Shown in pieces: positions 1 to 4,937 of a DNA stretch of 7,909 nucleotides. The notes below the pieces were generated by a model, which was given only the letters and a program-made list of their open reading frames with translations, ran no database searches and was not told the origin of the DNA. This DNA comes from Planctomycetota bacterium. GTDB taxonomy: Bacteria > Planctomycetota > SZUA-567 > H5-PLA8 > CALKMO01. Both the position numbers and the translations under genes were made by a program. The stretch's first letter is position 1, and the number at the start of each line of letters is the position of its first letter. The stretch lies in the NCBI GenBank assembly GCA_026417845.1, contig JAOACM010000190.1, positions 1-7,909 on the forward strand. Direction: 5' to 3'.

Positions 1-19
1 AGATGTGTATAAGAGACAG
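1..19 (+). other. Nextera/Tn5 mosaic-end adapter left on the contig end
   Basis: The first 19 bases read AGATGTGTATAAGAGACAG, identical to the Tn5 mosaic-end sequence used in Nextera library preparation. It is a sequencing artefact, not genomic DNA. It marks the physical end of the assembled contig, so anything read through bases 1-19 is spurious. A real Tn5-type transposon end is conceivable, but an exact match at base 1 makes untrimmed adapter far more likely. Confidence 0.97.
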
Positions 20-208
20 GCGCAACCGACTCGGGATAGCGACCATGTTGCTGCGGCATCGGAGGCTAAAACGATCAAATACCCCAAGCATAAGTCCGAT
101 AGACCTCCATATGTAGTGTGCGTTATTCTGTGAGACGCAACAAGTGGTAGCGAGCCTGTGTCGAGTCGTTTGTTCGACGTCATTTGGAAAATTCGGACGG
201 CTGCCCTA
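20..208. other. Upstream non-coding region, no gene recognised
   Basis: This stretch between the adapter and the nrd promoter is visibly less GC-rich than the rest of the window and carries frequent stop codons in all frames. I see only short inverted repeats, such as GTCGA/TCGAC near 160-178 and TGCGT/ACGCA near 118-138, which are too small to interpret. A divergent gene could begin beyond the contig end. The only start candidate is weak and is listed among the rejected items. Confidence 0.6.
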
Positions 209-237
209 TTGACAAAGCTCAATGTGGCCCTTAATAT
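209..237 (+). promoter_or_regulatory. Sigma-70-type promoter of the nrdD-nrdG(-dcd) cluster
   Basis: A perfect -35 hexamer TTGACA (209-214) is followed after exactly 17 bp by TAATAT (232-237), one mismatch from TATAAT. Transcription would start around 243-245, giving a leader of about 365 nt before nrdD at 611. The -10 element lies inside the first NrdR-like box, so a protein bound there would exclude RNA polymerase. The hexamers and spacing are read directly. The start site is inferred. Confidence 0.8.
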
Positions 238-242
238 AGTGT
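227..242 (+). promoter_or_regulatory. Candidate NrdR box 1, overlapping the -10 element
   Basis: This 16-mer matches the published NrdR-box consensus acaCwAtATaTwGtgt at 12 of 16 positions, including an unbroken right half ATATAGTGT. It covers the promoter -10 element and ends about at the start site. NrdR is the Zn-finger/ATP-cone repressor of bacterial ribonucleotide reductase genes and typically binds two such boxes 31-32 bp apart. A second match lies exactly 31 bp downstream. Site identity is inferred; no nrdR gene is in the window. Confidence 0.7.
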
Positions 243-257
243 TCGCTGATTGGGAGA

Positions 258-273
258 ACACAATGGATTGAGC
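258..273 (+). promoter_or_regulatory. Candidate NrdR box 2, downstream of the start site
   Basis: This 16-mer matches the NrdR consensus at 12 of 16 positions, with an unbroken left half ACACAAT. It starts 31 bp after box 1, leaving a 15-bp spacer, so the two sites would sit on the same face of the helix as in known NrdR operators. The well-conserved right half of box 1 and left half of box 2 also form the inverted repeat GTGTTC (239-244) / GAACAC (256-261). A binding site for a different dimeric regulator is therefore an alternative reading. Confidence 0.65.
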
Positions 274-500
274 ATCCGATGGGCGTATGACTTTCGGGCC
301 TGTCGGGAAGAAAAGCGGTGCGGCGGTTTCAGTCAATCGTTCGGATAGAGGCTGCGGTAAACAAAAAGAGCTGGGTTTTTCATCGAAGAAGATTGCCGTC
401 GGGTCTCGTCCCGGTTGGCGTGTGATTCTGCCGTCCTCACTATAAATGTCCTCCCTTTTCAGCGCTTGCCCGGCGGGGTTTTCCACCGCGGGCCAGGTGC

Positions 501-528
501 GGATGCGCCGTGAGGGGAGGGCGCATCC
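501..528 (+). promoter_or_regulatory. Stem-loop in the nrdD leader
   Basis: GGATGCGCC (501-509) and GGCGCATCC (520-528) form a perfect 9-bp GC-rich stem around a 10-nt purine-rich loop (510-519). No U-run follows, so it is not an intrinsic terminator. It sits about 80 nt before the nrdD start. The loop contains AGGGGAG, which looks like a ribosome binding site but is not followed by a usable start. It could be an RNA-stability or regulatory element; its function is unknown. Confidence 0.5.
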
Positions 529-596
529 TGGTACGCAAATTCAGAAGACGGGTTTTGACTTCCGCGAAATTCCCTCCACGGAAGATGCTTTGGGAC

Positions 597-602
597 AAGG
601 AG
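597..602 (+). promoter_or_regulatory. Ribosome binding site that sets the nrdD start
   Basis: AAGGAG lies 8 nt before ATG 611. The other in-frame ATGs are worse placed: 446 has no upstream purine run, 635 has only a weak one, and at 665 the AAAGG touches the start codon. This makes 611 the best start. Confidence 0.75.
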
Positions 603-610
603 TGTCCGGA

Positions 611-3037
611 ATGGATCGGGTGACAGGCGGCCATATGGAGGAAGGAACGAACCACCGGGAAAGGATGACGGCTGGGAAGGAGGGGCCGAGGTTTTTCGCA
701 AGCATACGCAAGCGCGATGGGCGCGTGACCGCTTTCGACGCTTCGAAAATCGAGATGGCGATACTGAAGGCCGGGCGCGCCACAGGGGAATTCGGAGAAG
801 ATGTGGCGCGGCGGCTCGCCATGCGGGTCCTCGGTCTGGCTCAGGCCACGATCGCGGCCGACACGCCGTCGGTCGAGGAGATACAGGACGTGGTCGAGGA
901 GGTGCTGCTGGCTTCGCCCTACAGGAAGACCGCCAAGGCTTATATCCTCTACCGCGATCAGCACGCCCGCAACCGCGAGATGGCACGTTCGATCAACCTC
1001 GAGCTGGTGGACAACTACCTCAACCGTCTCGACTGGCAGGTCAGGGAAAACAGCAACATGGCCTACTCGCTACAGGGCCTGAACAACTACGTCGCCGGCG
1101 AGATAACGAAGATGTACTGGCTCAACAAGATCTACACGCCCGAGGTGCGGGAGGCGCATGCGAGCGGAGCGATCCACATCCACGATCTCGGGATGCTCTC
1201 GGCCTACTGCGTAGGGTGGGACCTGCGCGATCTCCTGCTCTCCGGTTTCCGGGGGGCGTACGGGAAGGCCGAGAGCGCCCCGGCGCGGCACTTCCGGACG
1301 GCCCTGGGGCAGGTAGTCAACTTCTTCTATACCCTGCAGGGCGAAGCGGCCGGGGCGCAGGCGTTCTCGAACTTTGACACGTTCCTGGCGCCGTTTATCC
1401 GCTTCGACGGCCTGAGCTACCGGGAAGTCAAGCAGGCGCTGCAGGAATTCGTCTTCAATATCAACGTTCCAACCCGGGTCGGGTTCCAGACGCCGTTTAC
1501 CAACGTGACGCTCGACCTGACTCCGCCTTCCTCCCTGGCCGATCAGCCTGTTATCCACGCGGGGGGATACAGGCCGGAGAAGTACGGCGAGTTCCGCGGG
1601 GAGATGCGGATGTTCAACAGGGCGTTCCTCGAGGTGCTTGCCGAGGGCGACTGCAAGGGGCGCGTTTTTACCTTCCCGATACCGACATATAACATCACCA
1701 GGGAATTCGAGTGGGACGATCCGGATATGAAAGGGTTATGGGAGGCGACGGCGAAGTACGGCATACCCTACTTCGCCAACTACGTCAACTCCGACATGTC
1801 GCCCGAGGACGCCCGTTCGATGTGCTGCCGCCTGCGGCTGGACCTGAGGTCGCTGGAGCGGCGCGGCGGAGGTTTGTTCGGAGCAAGTCCGCTCACCGGA
1901 TCCATCGGCGTAGTAACACTGAACATGCCCAGGCTGGGATATCTGTCTAAGAGCGAGTCGGAGTTCATGGAGAGGCTGGACCGCCTTATGGAGATAGCGC
2001 GGACGAGTCTGGAGACGAAGCGTAAGCTGCTGGAGCAGTTCACGGAGGCGAACCTGTACCCGTATGTGCGCTTCTACCTGCGCGACGTCAAGAAGAGGCA
2101 CGGCCGCTACTGGAACAACCACTTCTCCACGATAGGACTGGTAGGCATGAACGAGGCGTGTCTCAATCTGTTCGGCCGGGACATTGGCACGCCCGAAGGG
2201 CGCGCCTTCGCCGGCTGCGTCCTGGACAGGATGCGCCGGACGCTGATCCGCTTCCAGGAGGAGACCGGCAACCTGTACAATCTGGAGGCTACGCCGGCGG
2301 AGGGGACCTCGTACAGGCTCGCCAAAATAGACAAGGAGAAGTTTCCGGACATCGTATGTGCCAACGAGGCCGACCTGGCATCCGGCGCCAAGCCGTTCTA
2401 CACGAACTCCACCCAGCTCCCGGTCAACTACACCGACGACATCTTCCTGGCCCTCGAACTCCAGGACGACCTGCAGGCGCGATATACCGGCGGAACGGTG
2501 ATGCACGTATTCCTCGGGGAGTCCGTTGCGGACCCCGGCGCCGTCAGGTCGTTCGTCCGGAAGGTCTGCGAAAATTACAGGCTGCCGTACTTTACGGTTA
2601 CGCCCACCTTCTCGGTCTGCCCCTCGCACGGATATCTTCGCGGCGAGAAGCCGGCGTGTCCCGAGTGCGGGGTAGAAACGGAAGTATATTCGCGCGTCGT
2701 CGGATACCTCCGCCCCGTGAAACAGTGGAACGATGGGAAACAGGCCGAATTCGCCATCCGCAGCAGGTATTTGATAGATCGCAACGTCCCGGCATGCCGC
2801 GTTCCCGCCGGCCAGTCTTCCGGCGCTGTAGGGGTCAGAGGTTGCGCGCCCGCCTGCGCGGGGGGCGGGATCGCGGCGGGACGCGGCGGCGCGACGACGG
2901 ACGGCCTCGCCGTGGCAGGCGATGGCGCCATGGCCGGTGGTGCTCCATGCGGCGGATCCGGGGGCGCGGAGGCAAAATCTGGCAGCGCCGGGGCGGCAGC
3001 CGCCGCGGCCGGAGGCGGGGAAAGGGCCTCGGCATGA
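611..3037 (+). CDS. nrdD: Anaerobic (class III) ribonucleoside-triphosphate reductase, catalytic subunit
   Basis: NrdD reduces ribonucleoside triphosphates to dNTPs in the cytoplasm without oxygen, using a glycyl radical installed by NrdG. From ATG 611 the protein has 808 residues. Residues about 28-118 form an ATP-cone, the dATP/ATP allosteric domain. The catalytic barrel follows, with HIHDLGMLSAYCVGWDL (Cys200), the RSMCCRLRLD finger loop (Cys405/Cys406, thiyl-radical region) and GSIGVVTLNMPRLGYL. The C-terminal zinc site is CPSH (Cys670, His673) plus CPEC (Cys683, Cys686). Gly698 in RVVGY is the expected glycyl-radical residue. The family normally ends soon after the WNDGKQAEF segment. Here about 82 extra residues (727-808) follow, rich in Gly and Ala with four cysteines. 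The stop overlaps the nrdG start (ATGA). The family call is very secure. The start is inferred from the ribosome binding site. Confidence 0.97.
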   Translation: MDRVTGGHMEEGTNHRERMTAGKEGPRFFASIRKRDGRVTAFDASKIEMAILKAGRATGEFGEDVARRLAMRVLGLAQATIAADTPSVEEIQDVVEEVLLASPYRKTAKAYILYRDQHARNREMARSINLELVDNYLNRLDWQVRENSNMAYSLQGLNNYVAGEITKMYWLNKIYTPEVREAHASGAIHIHDLGMLSAYCVGWDLRDLLLSGFRGAYGKAESAPARHFRTALGQVVNFFYTLQGEAAGAQAFSNFDTFLAPFIRFDGLSYREVKQALQEFVFNINVPTRVGFQTPFTNVTLDLTPPSSLADQPVIHAGGYRPEKYGEFRGEMRMFNRAFLEVLAEGDCKGRVFTFPIPTYNITREFEWDDPDMKGLWEATAKYGIPYFANYVNSDMSPEDARSMCCRLRLDLRSLERRGGGLFGASPLTGSIGVVTLNMPRLGYLSKSESEFMERLDRLMEIARTSLETKRKLLEQFTEANLYPYVRFYLRDVKKRHGRYWNNHFSTIGLVGMNEACLNLFGRDIGTPEGRAFAGCVLDRMRRTLIRFQEETGNLYNLEATPAEGTSYRLAKIDKEKFPDIVCANEADLASGAKPFYTNSTQLPVNYTDDIFLALELQDDLQARYTGGTVMHVFLGESVADPGAVRSFVRKVCENYRLPYFTVTPTFSVCPSHGYLRGEKPACPECGVETEVYSRVVGYLRPVKQWNDGKQAEFAIRSRYLIDRNVPACRVPAGQSSGAVGVRGCAPACAGGGIAAGRGGATTDGLAVAGDGAMAGGAPCGGSGGAEAKSGSAGAAAAAAGGGERASA

Positions 3038-3759
3038 AGATAGGCGGACTGATGCCTTTTACGCTGAGCGATTTTCCCGGACGCGCGGCGGCCGTTATCT
3101 TCACGCAGGGCTGCAACTTCCGCTGCCCCTTCTGCCATAACGGATCGCTCATACCGCGCGAAGTCGGCGGGGAGAACCTCATATCCGAGGAGCGCGTGCT
3201 GGAATTCCTCGCTTCCAGACGCGGCAGGCTCGACGGCGTCGTTATCTCCGGCGGCGAGCCGACGATCCAGCCGGACCTGCCCGATTTCCTGCGGCGTCTC
3301 AAAGACATGGGTTTTGCCGTAAAGCTCGACACCAATGGCAGCATGCCCAATGTCATTGAACGCCTGATCGGGGAGCGGCTGGTGGACTATGTGGCGATGG
3401 ACGTCAAGGGGTCGCTCCATGCCTACGGCCGGATCGCCGGGATCCCTGTGGCGGTCGCCAAGATAATCGAGAGCATACATTTGATTGCAGGGAGCGGAGT
3501 GGCGCACGAGTTTCGAACGACGGTGGTGTGGCCGCTGCTGGACGATGCCGATATCCGAGAGATACGCCAGCTGATCCCGGCGCCTTCGCCGCACAGGCTT
3601 CAGGAATTCCGTCCCGAAAATGCCCTGGATCCGTCGCTGAGGGAGCCACCGGCAGTCGCGACGGCGCTTGGAACGCGCACACAGAATGCTGCAGGCAGCG
3701 TCGCCGCGAAGCATCCGGGAGCGGCCGGAGCGGACGCCACAGGGCTGGCAGCCTCCTGA
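3034..3759 (+). CDS. nrdG: Anaerobic ribonucleotide reductase activating protein (radical SAM)
   Basis: NrdG reductively cleaves S-adenosylmethionine at a [4Fe-4S] cluster and uses the 5'-deoxyadenosyl radical to make the glycyl radical on NrdD. The 241-residue protein opens with KIGGLMPFTLSDFPG and carries the radical-SAM motif CNFRCPFC (CX3CX2C; Cys27, Cys31, Cys34). GGEP (73-76), KLDTNG (97-102), YVAMDVKG (119-126) and EFRTTVV (159-165) follow, as in the NrdG2-type branch. The start codon overlaps the nrdD stop (ATGA), so the two are probably translationally coupled; AAAGGG lies 7 nt upstream of the start. After FRPENALDP (192-200) the last 40 or so residues are Ala/Gly-rich and do not look like the usual family C-terminus. 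Other pyruvate-formate-lyase-activase-like enzymes share the core, but adjacency to nrdD settles the role. Confidence 0.95.
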   Translation: MKIGGLMPFTLSDFPGRAAAVIFTQGCNFRCPFCHNGSLIPREVGGENLISEERVLEFLASRRGRLDGVVISGGEPTIQPDLPDFLRRLKDMGFAVKLDTNGSMPNVIERLIGERLVDYVAMDVKGSLHAYGRIAGIPVAVAKIIESIHLIAGSGVAHEFRTTVVWPLLDDADIREIRQLIPAPSPHRLQEFRPENALDPSLREPPAVATALGTRTQNAAGSVAAKHPGAAGADATGLAAS

Positions 3760-3765
3760 TTTTTT
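3742..3765 (+). terminator. Weak terminator-like hairpin at the nrdG stop
   Basis: GGGCT (3742-3746) can pair with AGCCT (3750-3754), one pair being G-U, around a GGC loop. Six Ts follow at 3760-3765, directly after the stop codon. The stem is short and lies 5 nt from the T-run, so at most it would cause partial termination and lower dcd expression. It may be chance. Confidence 0.25.
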
Positions 3766-3893
3766 CCCATGCGGGAGACACAGGCAGGCCCTGGCGCGAT
3801 ACCGCCCAAGGGGGATGGCTCCTGCCCGGCCAGGGAACAGGACAGGGCGGGAGGCCCGATCAGTCCCCGGACGCGCATGAGACCGGAGAAGAC
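3760..3893 (+). other. nrdG-dcd gap with an inverted repeat
   Basis: This 134-bp gap holds CCCTGG (3789-3794) and CCAGGG (3830-3835), which can pair across 35 nt of G/C-rich sequence. I see no recognisable promoter hexamers. dcd is therefore likely to be read from the nrd promoter unless a promoter of another class is present. Confidence 0.35.
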
Positions 3894-4460
3894 ATGAGCA
3901 TAAAACCGGATACGTGGATTGCCAGTATGGCCCGCGAGCACCGGATGATAGAGCCTTTTGTGGAAAGGCAGGTCCGCGAGGTTGAAGGACGTCCGGTCAT
4001 ATCCTACGGCCTGTCCTCCTACGGTTACGACGTGAGGCTCTCCAATCAGTTCAGGATATTCACCAACGTCTACGGGGCGATAGTGGACCCCAAGGCTTTC
4101 GATCCCAAGGGGATGGTAGAGTTTGAAGGCGACATGTGCCTGATACCACCCAACAGCTTCGCTCTGGCTCTCAGCGTCGAGACGTTCCGGATACCGAGGA
4201 ACGTCCTGACCGTGTGCGTAGGCAAATCAACATACGCAAGGTGCGGGATAATAGTGAACGTCACGCCGTTCGAACCGGGCTGGGAAGGCAGGGCGGTGCT
4301 GGAGATATCGAACACAACGCCGCTCCCGGCGCGGGTCTATGCAGGGGAAGGGATAGCGCAGGTACTGTTCTTCGAGAGTGATGAGCCATGCGCGGTTTCC
4401 TACGCGGACAGGAAAGGCAAGTACCAGGGGCAGCGGGACATAACGCTCCCCAGGACATGA
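3894..4460 (+). CDS. dcd: dCTP deaminase
   Basis: Dcd hydrolytically deaminates dCTP to dUTP and ammonia, supplying dUMP for dTMP synthesis. The 188-residue protein has the usual family length. It shows ISYGLSSYGYDVRLS (36-50), a long conserved IPPNSFALALSVETFRIPR stretch (84-102), and KSTYARCGIIVNVTPFEPGW (111-130), with Ser112 and Arg116 matching known substrate-contact residues. Glu137 in GRAVLEISN is the catalytic general base position. The protein ends with GKYQGQRDITLPR, the lid segment seen over bound nucleotide. GGAG ends 5 nt before ATG 3894. The frame stays open further upstream, but that part has no family similarity. Some relatives are bifunctional (dUMP-forming), and that cannot be excluded here. 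Placement after nrdDG suggests co-expression with dNTP synthesis. A neighbouring dut or thyA gene is not seen. Confidence 0.96.
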   Translation: MSIKPDTWIASMAREHRMIEPFVERQVREVEGRPVISYGLSSYGYDVRLSNQFRIFTNVYGAIVDPKAFDPKGMVEFEGDMCLIPPNSFALALSVETFRIPRNVLTVCVGKSTYARCGIIVNVTPFEPGWEGRAVLEISNTTPLPARVYAGEGIAQVLFFESDEPCAVSYADRKGKYQGQRDITLPRT

Positions 4461-4552
4461 CCGCAGCCGTTCTTCTTTTTCGAGCCCCCGACTCCGACTT
4501 TCCGTCCACGGGAATCCCATCCGGCGGCAGGGAAACTCACGGTACATGGCGC

Positions 4553-4702
4553 CTACTGCGTCATCCTCCCGAACAGGAAGCTCTTGATATGTTCCAGCGT
4601 CACCAGGTATGTATCGCAGCGCACGGCTATGTTCAGCCGAGCGGCGATTGGCTCGAGCATCTTTGCCAGATGCTCCTTCTGCGTGGCGATCATGCGCGGC
4701 AT
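4553..4702 (-). CDS. Small orphan ORF or gene remnant, unknown function
   Basis: I do not recognise this 49-residue product. It begins MPRMIATQKEHLAKMLEPIA and ends with TYLVTLEHIKSFLFGRMTQ. Unlike the shadow frames around it, it has a balanced composition. It could form an amphipathic helix (residues about 5-24), a short strand-like INIAVRCD-type segment and a second helix. That resembles a genuine folded fragment. An in-frame TGA lies five codons upstream, so it cannot be longer in this window. No clear ribosome binding site precedes it. It may be a small protein, the C-terminal remnant of a decayed gene, or chance. It sits downstream of the EF-G gene on the same strand, about 235 bp from its stop and beyond the candidate terminator. 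Confidence 0.35.
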   Translation of the reverse strand: MPRMIATQKEHLAKMLEPIAARLNIAVRCDTYLVTLEHIKSFLFGRMTQ

Positions 4703-4775
4703 CGCAGATGCATCTCAATAGTTTTGAGCAAGGCTCTTGGCTTTGCTGCATAATTAAAGTCGCAAGTCTATGCAG

Positions 4776-4828
4776 AAAAACAGGTTGTACGCAAATGCCG
4801 TCATCGGAGCGCTATGTCACAACCTGTT
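4776..4828 (-). terminator. Candidate intrinsic terminator downstream of EF-G
   Basis: Read on the minus strand, AACAGGTTGT (4828-4819) pairs perfectly over 10 bp with ACAACCTGTT (4788-4779), and the T-run continues to 4776 (five Ts in all). The 30-nt loop can form an inner CCG-ATGA-CGG hairpin. It lies about 110 bp past the EF-G stop. The long loop is atypical, so termination is plausible but not certain. Confidence 0.5.
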
Positions 4829-4834
4829 GTATTT

Positions 4835-4859
4835 AAAGGCGTTACGACCTTTACGTAAC
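4835..4859. repeat. Overlapping short inverted repeats
   Basis: AAAGG (4835-4839) pairs with CCTTT (4848-4852), while GTTACG (4841-4846) pairs with CGTAAC (4854-4859). The two stems overlap and would be mutually exclusive in RNA. They lie between the EF-G stop and its candidate terminator. No function is assigned. Confidence 0.35.
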
Positions 4860-4937
4860 AGAGTATCTCCGCCTGCTCCTCTGCAAAGGTTCTTGCTCCG
4901 TCAATCCCGACGACCTGGTGCGAACGCCGCCCCGCCG

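Larger units (their letters stand above)
243..610 (+). other. Long 5' leader of the nrdD transcript
   Basis: About 365 nt separate the inferred transcription start from the nrdD start codon. I see no gene here. One frame is open from ATG 446 into nrdD, but it lacks a ribosome binding site and encodes no conserved sequence. I looked for a cobalamin riboswitch, which controls some reductase genes, and see no B12-box-like sequence. The one clear structure is the hairpin at 501-528. Confidence 0.6.
4461..4937. other. Convergent intergenic region between dcd and EF-G
   Basis: These 477 bp separate two convergent genes. The first half is GC-rich and contains a 49-codon minus-strand ORF. From about 4710 to 4870 the sequence becomes AT-richer and carries several inverted repeats, one of which fits a terminator for the minus-strand EF-G gene. 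I see no convincing intrinsic terminator for dcd on the plus strand: the T-run at 4476-4480 has no stem before it. Confidence 0.6.

Noticed and set aside
20..91. Possible start of a divergent minus-strand gene (ATG at 91, GGAGGT at 108-103)
   Set aside because: The spacing of 11 nt is long. Only about 24 codons remain before the adapter, codon use is unlike the genes here, and the protein fragment is not recognisable.
415..446. Second promoter-like pair TTGGCG and TATAAA before nrdD
   Set aside because: The spacer is 20 bp and the -35 match is poor. The 209-237 promoter is far better.
446..610. 55-codon N-terminal extension of nrdD from ATG 446
   Set aside because: There is no ribosome binding site at 446. 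The extension has no family similarity, contains the 501-528 hairpin, and a well-spaced AAGGAG supports ATG 611.
2158..3033. Long open frame ahead of nrdG in the same frame
   Set aside because: It is a shadow of nrdD: Arg/Pro-rich without motifs. The radical-SAM protein clearly starts at 3034 with KIGGL.
4473..4485. T-rich run after dcd as its terminator
   Set aside because: No stem can be found immediately before the T-run.
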